From: Pholis gunnellus
Taxonomy: Eukaryota; Chordata; Actinopteri; Perciformes; Pholidae
DNA length: 64,000 bases
NCBI GenBank assembly: GCA_910591455.2
Contig: OU342808.1
Location: 3,440,607 to 3,504,606 of the forward strand
Direction: 5' to 3'
How positions within the stretch are numbered: position 1 is the stretch's first letter; each line of letters starts with the position of its first letter. Below are positions 26,846 to 38,940 of this stretch, one piece after another. Both the position numbers and the translations under genes were made by a program. The notes under the pieces are model-generated. The model did not search any database, had not been told where the DNA came from, and saw only the letters and a list, made by a program, of their open reading frames with translations.

Positions 26846-29800
26846 CTTTAATCATCCATAACAACATTTAAGTATTGGCCCATTCAGAATCCAACTCAAG
26901 ACCTTAATGTCCTACTGATGTCTGCACGACATGCTTAATTTCAGATTACATTCAAGAGATTAAAATCAATGGTTGTTTGGACAGCGAATACAAAGTTTGG
27001 ATCATCGGATATCTCCTGAATGAAATGGATTTTCCACATGACAGAGTAGTTGTAAGGTTTACCGACGCTAAAGTAAAAGGCTTCTGGGTAAGTCATATAA
27101 TATAGGCTTCGTGGTTATATAAAGCAATACAAATTATATTCAGCTCTTTATGCAACATGATGGAATGTGTTTTCGTTCATTTAACATTTAATTGAACATT
27201 CAAATACAAGAAGAAACAGGAACAAAGCGTTATTTGGCCTGTTTAAATGTACGCGTCTGATCGGAAAAAGCTGATGTTTATGACGTCGTTATTAAATGGA
27301 TAATATGGTTGTAAGGAACAGGGGCCGTTATTTGACGCAGAATGAAGCAGCAGCAGGCAGCCTCACATTCTGATGCTGTCAAACATCCGTACAGGTTTCC
27401 TACAGGCTCACTGTGTTTCCGTCCATAACAGCAGGTGTTCACCGAGACTCTGCTGACAGCTTCTATATCTACTGAGTTCAGACAGCAGCCGGCAGGGATG
27501 CTGGAGGAAGTGATGCTGCTGATGATAAAGAGTAGGATGATGCTGATGAGTATTGTAATTAACATCCTCCCTGCTCTTTGCCACGCTGTTTGTCTTTTAT
27601 GGTAATTTGTCGCCATCTGCTGGGTGAAAAAGTGAGCAGCAGAGAGACGGTTTCATGTTAGTAAAAGTAGCTTTGGATGCTTTGGGGAAATGTAGTCCAC
27701 GCAGTAGTATTTGCATTGTTTTACATGAACGAAACAAAACCCCATATCTTGTGCTGGACCTGGTGCTGCTGAAAATACCTTAGTATGAAACCTTTTACTA
27801 ATATCATTGTATTATTTTGTCGTTATATGGTTTCTATCGTGAATTATGCTTGGCCTATATTTATTTCTTTTTTCTCTCTGTAATTTCATTTTAAACTATT
27901 TTGATCATTTTCCACTCAGGTTCTTGTAATGAGAAAATACATGCTATATCATGATATATGTGGTTATGGAGATGATGGCCATATCGCCCAGCCCTAGTTC
28001 CATATGTCATAACATCATTACAATATGTTCTTTCACAAACATGAACTATGTACATGTATATGATGTATAAAAGATACCTTATCTCTACATCAGTATGACT
28101 CTTAAGTCAGTTTCACCTCTATAAGGCTTTCAAAGCTGCATTACGAGACTCATTATTTCTGCACATGTATTTGCACAGATGGTATTCATGTAATCTATTT
28201 CATATTCTGTAGAGCTATGTCATTTTATAAGATCTTTATTGGGTTCCTACTTACCTGTGGTATGGGTGTAACATGTGAATTTCCCCTCAGGATCAAATAC
28301 CTTGTAGAGTTCACTAGACAAAATTAGCATAGTTCAGATGTTCCACCATCATCTATGTGTATTTGACTGAGGTCTGTTGGTTTGTTCCCTTCAGTTCAGC
28401 AGCACAATCCTCTCAGTAGGAACATTTGTTTTTTTTGGACATTTGTCGCCACCTGCTGTGGACATAAAATGTTTTTCTTAAGTGCTCTTCGAGAGCTTTG
28501 TCTGCAGACGTTATGTAAATGTGTGGCTACCTGGTGTTTTCATGACAAAATATCTTTTGAAGAAAGTATAGACATAGATGAAAAAGTGTTGTACTAAACA
28601 CAATGCTATGTGCTGGTTTGATTACAAGCTGTATAAGAACTAGAGAAGTGACATATGAGCATTATTATCTGTTCCTACATCATCTCACCAGAACTCCTAT
28701 TGTCAAATGAAAAGTCCTATATTGAAGCAGGGAGGCTGCTTTTAGAGCCTTTAGAGGGACACGCTTCATTTCAGGGCTGTTCAGTGTGTTGCATCACACG
28801 TATTGTAATGTCCTGCATTATCCACATTTTAAATTTGATGAAGCTAGAATGTAAATATTATAGCCAGATCTATAAAGTAAGGTCGCCATGACAACTTATA
28901 TAAGAGAAAGGGACATTTGTTGGTTAAGTCTATTTCCTGTAAAGGTCAAACGGCACATTTTCATTGGCTGAGACTGTAAATATTTGATATCACAATGAAT
29001 GCTGAAGGACTTCAGATGTGGAAGATTATATTATTGCTTGTTTTTGAAAGAATTGAAAAGATGAATCTGTGCTGCATGTTACTAAGAGTCATGTTAACAC
29101 GTGTGTCTTAGATAACATGCAGCAGATTTATCAAGGGAACACCTGATTTCAAACCTTTCTAAAAACAGGAAATGACCACAGCATCAAGTAGAAGGTCTGT
29201 GACACGTTGTCTTCATACTCATTTTATTATTGAATTCAGACACCCAACATTTTATACTTTGTGTAGATCCAAGACAGACATAATGTGCATTTTCATATTC
29301 TTCTCCAGCGGTCTGGGTGAAATGAGAGGTGTGTTATATTAGCAAGGGATCACATCTCATAACAATAGTTCAGCAGCCACATCTTTGTTAAATGACCCAA
29401 CATACAGTATGGAAACCATCCGTAAACCCGGATGGACTTCTATTCCCTTCACATAAACATGGATGACGTACATAAAGCAGCACAGAGGGTCACGTCCAGA
29501 GGTTGAGAGGAGCAAACAATGACATGTTACAGAGGGAACCGTCACCAGTTTAAATAAGTCACATCAGGATGAATCCAGCTGCTCATTGCTTGGTAACAAC
29601 TTCAAAAAACAATCCTATCAAATATGGTTTACCATCTCAACTAAAACCTTACGGTCAAACCAAGTCTCCCTGCCGTCAGGTTCATCTCCATGTATCGGAC
29701 TGATTATGTTGTCACTTAATTATCAACTTTATTTAATTGGTAAGAAACGCACACGTCTGCATGGCCTGTTGTGCCCTGACCAACAGTCTCTGTAGGCCAC

Positions 29801-31400
29801 ACACGCGTTAATCAACATGTATTCATTAGGAGTGTACCAAATGAACACTGACCATTTCCTGTAATGATGTAGTTCCTTCCAGGACACTACTTGGAATGTA
29901 GCAAAATGATCTTATATCTAATATTAATAACCCTTGAAGCTGTTAAGTCATGGTTTTCATTGAGCCCATGCACAGGCTGTGACTGACTCTTGTTTTTTGT
30001 CTAAAATATGAGCGAACAGAACTAATAAAGAGGCTCAGCCAACACTTTGAGCGATGAACTGATTGAAGTCACCGTGTGTGATTCATGGCTGATGATTTAC
30101 AGTCGGAGACAGCTTCCCAGCTGAACGCTCAGTCCGTTGGCTTCTCCTGTACACTTGGCTCTTTATCAGAGCCCAACTTCATCAAAACTAACCCGATCTG
30201 GCAACACCGCCTGACCCGAGAAAGATTGGTTCTCAATTATAGATCTGACACGCGACTGGCTCCCACACAACTACAAGCTCTCATTTTGATCGGCTGATGT
30301 GTGGCTCTAGTGTATAAAGACCAAAGTGTTCACAATTTTTGTTAGAGCTCAAAGATAAACTTTTGTTTACAAGAAAACCACCGGCACCTTTCAGAGAGAA
30401 CTCAGACTGCATTTCAATGTCTGTCCAGAGCTCCATTTAGTGTGAATGTCCCCTTTTGTTTAGTCCGTAACGAGCTACCGTAAATCAGGGGAGGTAAGTT
30501 GCTGATGGTGGACAAAGCTCTCTGCAGTCAGGGCCACTTCACTTAGTTCTACTTTCACTCATTAGCTTTTATTTCAGTTTGACATTACACAGAGTTCAGA
30601 AGACTTTTAGGGAAATGTGACTTGTTTGGAGTACAGAAACGTGTTTAGGAGAAGCAGACCAACTGCTAAGGAGACTTTGGTAAATCCTATTGGAACTGTT
30701 GAACATCAAACTACAGCCCGAAGACGTCTGGTCAGAAAGACTCGCAGTCCAGAAAAAACATCCATCTGAAATCTAAGCCAAGCGACTCACCTCGGCTCAA
30801 AGACGGCAGCAGGAGCTCTGGACTGAGGAGTCAACGTCTCAAATATTTGGTTCTGAAAGGCTGGAGAGCGACGCAAAGATGAGTGCTGTTCTGGATTCTC
30901 CCTATTGACCTGACTTTGTACGTCATTAATTGATAAAAGAAGGATTCATGGCATTACTTTTGAAAGCAGAGTTTAAGTGCACAGTACTGTACCAAACTTT
31001 AGAGAGATTTCATAAAAACCAAGAAAAGCAACAGATAATGTTTGAGTACTATGATGAGGAAAATGTTGCAGATTCATTTTATGTCAATTGACAAATTATC
31101 AATATTTCAAAAGTGAAACTAGAAATTACAACAGCGATTTGGGTATTTCAGTGTGTTGTTTTCAGAATAAATATGTTCTCCTTATGAAAGGACCATATGA
31201 CATAACTTCATATAGTACCACTGATGTTAATCTTTATATAAAATAACTAAATCCCTCTGGTGTCAGACCCCCTGAGTGTTTCACATGTACAGAGATGAGT
31301 CCGTCTAATATTCTACATCATTCACACATGACGTGGTTTTGGTCCAAGAGAGCTAAAGCCCCCCGTGAGCAGGGATTCCCCCTCTTTGTGTCTCCCGGTG
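26846..31400. other. Intergenic between microRNA cluster and sdf2l1
   Basis: No supported gene. The 112-codon minus frame at 27278-27616 has one hydrophobic stretch but no recognised family. A GTGAATTTCCCCTCAGGATCAAATA segment near 28276-28300 resembles an L2 LINE 3' end. A TTTATT at 30568-30573 is AATAAA on the minus strand and could be the sdf2l1 polyadenylation signal about 830 bp past its stop. Confidence 0.4.
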
Positions 31401-31406
31401 ATAATG

Positions 31407-32055
31407 TCAGAGCTCATCGTGGCGCAGCGGCACCTGGCTGGGCTGGAGGAAGACGCCTTCCATGGAGCGCCACCAGTTGTGCTGGTTTGGAGCGCTCATG
31501 CCGTGCACCTCTCGCTGGCCGCGGATGGGGTGGCCGTACTGCTCTCCGGTCACGCTCAGGAAGACGTCGGTGCCCACGTGCTTGAAGCGCACGGCCTCGT
31601 CGCGCTCCCAGTGATCGCCGTCACACTGCACCGACCACGTGTCCAGGTCGTCACCTTCGCCGTTCTCTCCGAAGGCGCTGACCTCCTGCAGGCCACACAG
31701 ACAGGACAGCAGACCCACAATGAATGTGTTCTCCTCAAATAACATCACGTGTGTATCCAAAGCCTGATAAATGTTCCTCTGTGCCACAGAGATCCATTGT
31801 TGACCAAAAACTATTGCAAACAAATACAAGTAGAACCTGGAGGGTGTCAATGTCTGACCTGGTTGTTGGACAGCGGGGAGCTGAAGCGGTGTGTGTGGAG
31901 GTTTCGACTGGTCTTCATGTGTGTGATGCGGATGACCTCACCACACCTGATGGATGCTCCACGCTGACACGGAAGGTTGGGCTTCCCACGGATCTGCCAG
32001 TAACTGTTGGCATCGTCTGCGTTCTCCACTCCAGTTACAGACTGCTGTCCACTGC

Positions 32056-32107
<52 letters not shown>

Positions 32108-34072
32108 CAACATGTGTTGCTAAATGTGACGTGACTAGACACAACAATGCCTCTTGTAAAGTAGGGGAAACATTAAAAAGCAATGGTTGCAATCTGCTGT
32201 AAATGGAAAGAAGAAGAAGCAAAGTTGAAGCTCCACTCAGCAAAGATACGATACAGGAAGGTTGACGCTACAACGGACGCTCCAGAGGGACGACCTGGAC
32301 TTTATTCATATACAAACATGCAGTCGGAGCTCTGCATTAAACCCATCCTCAGCATTAGGAGCAGTGGGCTGCTGTAAAGCTCCCGAGGAGCACCTTGAGG
32401 ATCAGTGTCTCGCTCAAGGACACTGGGATTGAACCGCCCCACTCTACCCACTGACCACGGCGTATGACCCCTACACCCGGCCCTACTCTTCCTCTGGTTG
32501 GCTATGCCCCTGCTAGTGTTCCAGGGCTCTGCTAAATGCTAACATTAGCCTAGCACACCCACCAAAAGGACCCATATGTAACAAACTATCACACAACATG
32601 TGATAGAACAGCAATAGAATGAAGACGTAGCAGATGTGTACGATACAGTCCTGTAGATCAGTTTCTAGTTACACCTCATTTATTATTACATTTACATTAA
32701 TGTAATGTGACAGTTTTGTGCATTTAGCTTGTGTGTGTTCTTATTTGCAGCATAACTCTACAGGCCAGTGTTGAATGGTTGAAGTGTCACTTTCAGGCTC
32801 TCTGTCTGGAGAGGGGACACTTCTCTTACACATCCATGTGTGTGCACAACTGTTTACAGCTGTGCTGGTGACATACAGTAGATACAGTGAAACCTAGAAG
32901 TCAAGCACAAGCACCCAGAAGGGGAGAGACGTGAGGCTTCTTGTGGCAGTATATGGGAACGGGAGAAGAGGGAGGTCAAGTGGAGCACACGAGGGTAATA
33001 CAACACATAACTATGTGACTAGACCATCATTTTACCATCACAGCATGGGGGACTTGCATGTGAACAGAAGATTTCCTCCAAGAATATGGAGTGATGTGTA
33101 TGAAGACAAAGAGTAGTTATACTAAAACTGTAAAAAGTTATACTTCAACTCTTCACTCCTGCAATAGTGTTGATATTCCAACAAACACAAATGATCATGA
33201 TCTGACCACATTTGCTAGGTAGGAATTTGATTGCAATCCAATATTTCCAAATTTGGGCTTTTTTTTGTTGTAAAAGCGGGATTTGATTCTCTGGACCGAA
33301 CCAACCGGAGCAGCGACTCCACGAGCTGCCTCAACGCGACCAGGAAGCTCGATGCAAACTACAGCGACAGAAATGACGTGTTCATCGAACACCTTCAGAG
33401 ATGAACTGAACACCGTCAGAGAGGAACTGAACACCGTCAGAGATGAACTGAACACATGTCAGAGATGAACTGAACACATGTCAGAGATGAACTGAACACA
33501 TGTCAGAGATGAACTGAACACCTTCAGAGAGGTGCACCACCGGTCTTCATTTGGGTTTAAGACTACCGGGGTAAACACGTAGTACTCGTAGTACCCGCGC
33601 GTTGGGCGTTCGTGAGTTGTTAAACGTAACGTACGGGTTATAAAGGCTGCTTGTTCATCTTATACATTCACAGTCGACCACGGAGAGGAAGCCTGGCTGC
33701 TACTCCGTTTGGGACGCGTTGTAGTTTATGGACATCTGCAGATGAGCAAGGAATCTCTAAATTGTGAGATTTTCGACATTATGAACATTATGCTGCCGCT
33801 CGAGGGACGAACACAATCCATTTAGTCTCGTGTGTTGTCGCGTGTAATGGTCTTTAATAACTTATTGATATTTGGTCTGGTTGAGTGAAGTTACCTGAGC
33901 CATACTTGACATCGTGGGAGTGCAGGCGGACGTTGTGTCTGGTGTTGAGCAGCTTGACCAGTGAGCCGCAGGTCACGTGGCTGAGCTCCGACTCTCTCCC
34001 TTCACCTTTGGACCACAGCAGCAGAAACAGCAGGGTCTGCAGCAGGACGTGGACAGCGTGAAGGACCTCCAT
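31407..34072 (-). CDS. sdf2l1: SDF2L1, ER MIR-domain protein (3 exons)
   Basis: Coding exons, in transcript order on the minus strand, are 34072-33895, 32055-31859 and 31685-31407 (654 nt, 217 residues). Junctions are GGCTCAG/gtaact, tgtgtag/GCAGTGG, AACAACCAG/gtcaga and cctgcag/GAGGTC, and the phases join cleanly. The start has A at -3 and G at +4. Residues 1-25 form a signal peptide (core LLQTLLFLLLW). The rest is three MIR repeats with the family signatures TCGSLVKLLNT, RLHSHDVKYGSGSGQQSVTGV, NLHTH and FLSVTGEQYG. The protein ends HDEL, the ER-retrieval signal; SDF2 usually ends HAEL, so HDEL plus GVE-DDANSYW favours SDF2L1. It works in the ER lumen with ERdj3/BiP and is a known ER-stress target in mammals. 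It faces the microRNA cluster, its neighbour in human 22q11 too. Confidence 0.94.
32057..32106 (+). repeat. (CA)25 tract abutting sdf2l1 exon-2 acceptor
   Basis: On the sdf2l1 (minus) strand this is a pure (TG)n tract ending TGTGTAG directly at the exon-2 splice acceptor. It takes the place of a normal polypyrimidine tract. Confidence 0.97.
32340..32480 (-). mobile_element. tRNA-derived SINE fragment
   Basis: On the minus strand, GTGGTCAGTGGGTAGAG (box A-like) is followed by GGTTCAATCCC (box B) and then CAGTGTCCTTGAGCGAGACAC and AAGGTGCTCCTCGGGAG, a common body of fish tRNA-SINEs. It lies in sdf2l1 intron 1. Confidence 0.65.
33395..33530 (+). repeat. 21-22-bp tandem repeat in sdf2l1 intron 1
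   Basis: About six copies of TCAGAGATGAACTGAACAC(ATG/CG). The early copies are 21 bp (CACCGTCAGAGAGGAACTGAA type) and later ones 22 bp (CACATG type). Confidence 0.92.
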
Positions 34073-34260
34073 CTTTGTGCCTCTCCGTTCTCCTTACCCG
34101 TAGACAGTTCCAGGAACAGCAGTATCTCTTCAAACGCTACTGCTGATGGCAACCAATCACGGTTTGACAAGTCCTAAAACACGGAAGTACATGTCGACCC
34201 GTGATAGGCCGTAGTACGTGCACGTGCGGCCATGGGGCTCCTTTCATTGGCCGCATCCCA
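34073..34260 (-). promoter_or_regulatory. sdf2l1 5' region
   Basis: The 190 bp upstream of the start are CpG-richer than their surroundings. They contain a plus-strand CCAAT at 34153-34157, a minus-strand CCAAT (ATTGG at 34246-34250) and an E-box/ACGT core cluster (GTACGTGCACGTGC, 34215-34228). No perfect ER-stress element (CCAAT-N9-CCACG) is present, although the CCAAT at 34250 is followed, one base out of register, by CCATG. Confidence 0.4.
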
Positions 34261-34274
34261 AGTCTGTTAATACA

Positions 34275-34615
34275 AGTTATTGAGGGAAATATCAGATCAT
34301 GAAAACACAAATCTTTCTAATAAATGAAGAAAGTTGTTTGTGGTCCTTTTGTTGTTCAGACTACAATGAACATATATTTAAACCAGACGGTGAATCAGAA
34401 AACGAATCAAATATAAACTAGAGTTTAATCTGATCTGTCTTCATTGTTTACATGTTGAAAGAAATCGTGTCAGTCCGATCGGCTGCAGCGTCCAATCACA
34501 TGACTGATGAACAATGAGGGGGCGTGTCGGCCGTTAAAACACTTCCTGGAAGTCTGCTCTCATGCGTCCTCGCTGATGGCTCCTCAGAGATCCCTCCTCC
34601 CTCCTCGATCCTCGC
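34275..34615. repeat. Direct duplication, copy 1
   Basis: It shares an almost base-for-base stretch with 35187-35503, offset about 912 bp. The shared order is TGAGGGAAATATCAGATCATG, AATAAATGAAGAAAGTTG, AACCAGACGGTGAATCAGA, GATCGGCTGCAGCGTCCAATC, GAACAATGAGGGGGCG, CACTTCCTGGAAG. Small indels separate the copies (for example TGTTTACATGTTGAAAGAAATCG is present only here). Confidence 0.92.
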
Positions 34616-35186
34616 TCCTCCGAGCTAAATAAGAGCTTTGGGACGGCCGTCAATGGTGGCGCAGTACAACTTCCGGTTCGAGCGAGGAAATGACAATTAA
34701 GAGACTTGGGATGTACCCCTGGATCAGCTGTCAGTCGGCTTTAACAGCTGGAGAGACTTTAGAGAAGTTTGTGTCTGTTTACATGATCACTGTACTAAAT
34801 AATAGTAACTAATATTACTAATAACTAATGAAGACACAGTAAGTAGAGGTGTTTCTCTCTGTAGTCTGTGACCTGTTACCTGACAAACTGTGTCCTGTGT
34901 TCTGTTTATAAGCGCAGGAATGATTTCTACCGGCGGAATGCGTTCGTCTTATTTATGAATTATTTGCATCTGTACATTTTGAAATTCAGATTGTGACGTC
35001 ATTAATAATTAACCCAGAATATGATTATCGTTTCTCTTGAACACTGGAATTAATTTATTAGGCATATGTTTCAGGTTAAATTTAAATGATAAAACTCTCT
35101 CAAACACTGATCAGCCTCACGTGACTGAATGAAATGATGATACATTATGTAAAAAGATCTCTCTGACGTTAATTGTTTCATAATAA

Positions 35187-35503
35187 AGTTATTGAGGGAA
35201 ATATCAGATCATGAAAAAACAAATCTTTCTAATAAATGAAGAAAGTTGTTTTTGGTCCTTTTGTTGTTCAGACTACAATGAACATCTATTTAAACCAGAC
35301 GGTGAATCAGAAAACTAATCAAATATAAACTAGAGTTTAATCTGATCTGTCTTCACTCTGGCGTTATACTCAGTCAGTCCGATCGGCTGCAGCGTCCAAT
35401 CACATCACAGATGAACAATGAGGGGGCGTTTCGGCCGTTAAAACACTTCCTGGAAGTTCTCATGCGTCCTCGCTCATGGCTCCTCCTCGATCCTCAGAGC
35501 AGA
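35187..35503. repeat. Direct duplication, copy 2
   Basis: Second copy of the segment at 34275-34615. Differences are single substitutions and short deletions, so the duplication is recent relative to the other repeats here. The copies are separated by about 570 bp of unrelated sequence. Confidence 0.92.
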
Positions 35504-35534
35504 AATGATGGCCCAATCCCAATCTCCACCATTA

Positions 35535-35915
35535 CGGACTCGTAGCTGTGTCTCAATTCAGGGGCTGCATCCTTCGGAGGACCCAGCCTTCGCAGTCTAT
35601 GTGGGCCGCGTCCTTTGAGGACCACGAAGGCCAGACCAGGCGATCTCTGAAATGAGATGGCCTACGCTACAGAGGACTTCCTATTCGCGTCACCAGCTGT
35701 TCCCGCCCCTAGTGCTGAGCAACGATTACAATTTATAATCGCGATTAATCGCATTGTTATGTGCAACATTCAATAATGAATTCAAAAGTAGTGTTTTGCG
35801 CACTTTTATTTTAAAAGTACTGCTATATGAACAAAAGTGCAATAACATTTGGTTTGCAAACACTTTAAACAAGTAAGGTGCTTTTTAACAGCAGTATTCC
35901 CTTTACAGGATCTGT
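35535..35915. mobile_element. Transposon-derived sequence (hAT/Harbinger-like debris)
   Basis: TGTCTCAATTCAGGGGCTGCATCC then TTCGGAGGACC resembles a common fish DNA-transposon end. The following part, from CGCGATTAATCGCATTG through GTGCAATAACATTTGGTTTGC to AACAGCAGTATTCC, is repeated at 63300-63425. Confidence 0.6.
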
Positions 35916-36299
35916 GTTGTTGGGTCAATGTTATATTGTGGCAGGGCATGCATTCCTCAGGCTCCACCCACTGTACCCATAGAGTTGTGTAAGTTTGCAT
36001 AAAGGTCATGATACCGTGACCCTCATTCTATTTGCACAGGCAGAGCCCTCTGCGGATGAGACTTAGTTTATAGTTTGGTTGTTGGTCCCTGTTCTCAGGG
36101 TGGTGCCCCTTATTATTAATAATCATTAATAATCTTACTGACATTAACCTATTGAACTCACTAATTCTATTGATGTCAATCATTTAGTTTTCTTAAATGC
36201 TGATAACTCAAACACGCTCCTTTACGTTCCCAACGGGTAGGCATGTCATGATTAGCCAGTTATGCTCATACACATTTCCAATGCGAAGGTGCCTTAATC

Positions 36300-36545
36300 T
36301 TGCATTCTCTTTACTTGCCAGCAGGGGGCGACTCCTCTGGTTGCAAAAAGTCTGATCAGTCTATCAGTCTATCAGTCTATCAGAAAATGACTACTTCTCT
36401 TCATTTATTACTTTGGTAAACATGAGTTTATGGTCTCTATAGCTAGTTTCAAGTGTTTTTGGATTACGCCATGATGTTTATTTCGTAAATTATGGTCCAT
36501 TTAGAGTCAAATAGACCATAAAGTAGGGTATGCTTTAGGCAGGAT
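36300..36545 (-). mobile_element. Dispersed repeat, inverted relative of 46960-47285
   Basis: GCAGGGGGCGACTCCTCTGG, GAAAATGACTACTTCTC, ACATGAGTTTATGGTCTC, TTATGGTCCATTTAGAGTCAAATAGAC and AAAGTAGGGTATGCTTTA appear here in the order opposite to their complements in marveld2's last intron, so the two are inverted copies of one family. A short TCAGTCTA tandem sits inside. Confidence 0.85.
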
Positions 36546-36549
36546 TTTC

Positions 36550-38830
36550 AGAGAAGCGCTGCTGGTTTCCTTTCGGCACCCATAAGCCAATCTGTTCCCA
36601 CAGATGTGCCGTGGCACAAAGGTCTGCGGCCGGCTCGCAATCTTCAGCGATAGATTCAGCGTCTGGTCTATCTTCTCTGCATGCCGCCAGGGTATCTGGC
36701 AGAACTCATTGATAATCTATTAACTATATATATTATATACTATGTATAGTTTATACATTATCTGCTACTGATAAACAATAAAATATGCACCTAATGCACG
36801 TTTTTAAAAAAGTAAAAAAACAAGTAATTTGCTCATTTTATATGTTTAATAATAATTGATTAAGCTTGCTGTCACTGAATTACGCTTTGTGGCCAGTGGG
36901 GCACCTTCTACTGATCAAGTGGCACATACCACATAACAGTGATGGGAAGGAAGAGATCCCTCTGTGGGACTCTCCCCAGCTACAACTAGTTCTGGCTGGC
37001 CTGCATCATGAGGCTGATCCCTGGTGTATGTATCCAGGGCGACACTCCACATTAGTTCTGACGCTGTGGCTCTCCACAGTGAAGAGGTGGTCTCCATGTC
37101 ATTACTACCAGTCAAAGAGTAGGCTGCCGTTTGCCCGGGGGTTGTCCATAGCTCTGTGGGGGCAGACCAGTTTGGGGTTAAGACCTTACCCTGAATGCAG
37201 TCCCAATTCTGTTGTAAAAGCCATGGAGCTCTTAATGCAAAGGTGTGACTCCTGCACTGCTCTGAAGGGATTCACTTGGTGCTTGGTGCTTCACTGCGGC
37301 AGTACCAATGTTGATGTACTGACCAAATATTTCACTCACAAACTCTGGGGCCCAACAGATTGAGTTTAAGAGCTTCACAGTTGGGGGGGTTGGACTTTTG
37401 CGCGGGGGCTCTGGTGTGGGTCAAATGACCTTTCTGTGACAAAGAAAGGTCTTTTGCCAAAACTGATAAGGTACTAGGTCAGACCATGAGCTGGGTTTGA
37501 CAAACTGTTGGATGGATGTGTCAGATGTGGCCGGTCAAATTCTGTCGGATCGTCTCTGGCTCCCATCGGGAAGACTTCGTCACAGTGGAGCTAAGCCTAC
37601 TCCAATAGTATCCACTGCTTCTGTAGAGGGGTCTTCAAGGATATGGTTTGATGGGGGCAGCTAACCAGGTAGGGGCAATGTGGAGGCCGAGAGGGTAGGA
37701 ATAATGGAAAGCTTTCCAGCATGTACCGGGGCAACAAGTTAGCTGTATTAGCAGTGTTAACTCCAAAAATACCTGAGTTGTCGAACGCTAACGGAAGAGT
37801 CTGTCTTTAAAGCACAAAAAAGGGGACAGAGCCTGTCTCCTTTTATATGTAAAGGGCTGCAGTTAATACAGTGAAAGTTATTCAGTTTTTTGTATTATGT
37901 AGTCTTAGCAGACCCTGGGGCCTTCCAGGATTTGAGGACATTCAGGGCTTAGCCTCTGTAGGGTGTGTGGGAAGAAGGTTCAATCATCACAACAGAATGC
38001 GTACAGTCTCAGTGAGGAAGAACCAAGAAGAAAGTGAACAAGCTTTCTTTATACAGAATGAGCAAAGGTGGGGGCCGATGGCCAAGTTACAGACTTTTGG
38101 TCTCAGACTGATCGGAACAACAATGGAACACAAACGGTCAGCAACCACAACAAGCGGCCCAAAGGCCTTGGCGCTGGAACATTCTCATACAACACAGTTA
38201 GTTATCTTTGTGAACAGAAAAGGGAGAATTCGTCTTTTGCAAGTTTAGAGCAAAATGACTTATGCATTAATACAATGTAATGAGTAGAAATATATATTAA
38301 GTAACAATTACAAAAGGACTTAAAAGCAGACTCTAGCAAGGTCATAAATTAGTCAAAACACTACTCAAGCCAGGTTCAGTGCACATGTGATCAGTCAGGA
38401 CAGAGGAAAGGACTAAATTAGCTAAATGAATGCAACAATAATTATAATCCAATGATATAATATATTTTATTAGGCATAGTGTGTACTTTAATTTACTTTT
38501 AGTTCTTTAAGTATATCTGGATGACAATATATTTTACACTGTGGTACTAATACTTTTACTTAAGTATATCTAAGTACTTCTTACACACTCTGTTTGTTGA
38601 CATTATTGAAATATCAAAAGGGGTTTCTTTCACTCACACACACACTCTTTACATTCATATAATGTAATGTGTGCACTGTTTACCTCTGTCCTACCATGTC
38701 AGTTGCTTGGTCTACTTATTAGGAATTTGTTTTTTACAGCTCATCAAAGATGATGAGAACAAATAATTTTTCTAATGCAAGGTTATTTGTGATGGAATTT
38801 CTCCAAAAAGCTACAGTAGAATTCATAGGT

Positions 38831-38895
<65 letters not shown>

Positions 38896-38940
38896 TTGCT
38901 TGCATCCAACACACTGATTAATAATAGTTAAATGTGTAAA
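36550..38940. other. Intergenic between TE cluster and marveld2
   Basis: A 165-codon plus frame (36866-37363) and a 125-codon frame (37871-38248) have no domain or splice context that I recognise. A small inverted repeat (TGACCTTTCTGTGACAAAGAAAGGTC) is at 37427-37453. An (AAT)n tract is at 38832-38893. Confidence 0.4.
38832..38893 (+). repeat. (AAT)n microsatellite
   Basis: About 20 AAT units, 120 bp upstream of the inferred marveld2 first exon. Confidence 0.97.

Noticed and set aside
26413..26871. Three overlapping plus frames of 123-152 codons with Cys/Tyr/His repeats
   Set aside because: An 11-bp tandem unit keeps all three frames open; no start or splice context.
27278..27616. 112-codon minus frame with a hydrophobic stretch and CC motifs, briefly considered as a chemokine-like protein
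   Set aside because: Cysteine spacing does not fit chemokines and there are no exon boundaries.
31295..31742. Plus-strand frames of 96-125 codons opposite sdf2l1 exon 3
   Set aside because: Shadows of the GC-rich sdf2l1 coding sequence on the other strand.
34073..34260. ER-stress element upstream of sdf2l1, expected from mammalian regulation
   Set aside because: No CCAAT-N9-CCACG or ATTGG-N-CCACG match; the nearest candidate is one base out of register and mismatched.
35826..35842. AGTGCAATAAC, sharing the miR-130 seed; also at 63355
   Set aside because: It lies in a dispersed repeat with no hairpin arm around it.
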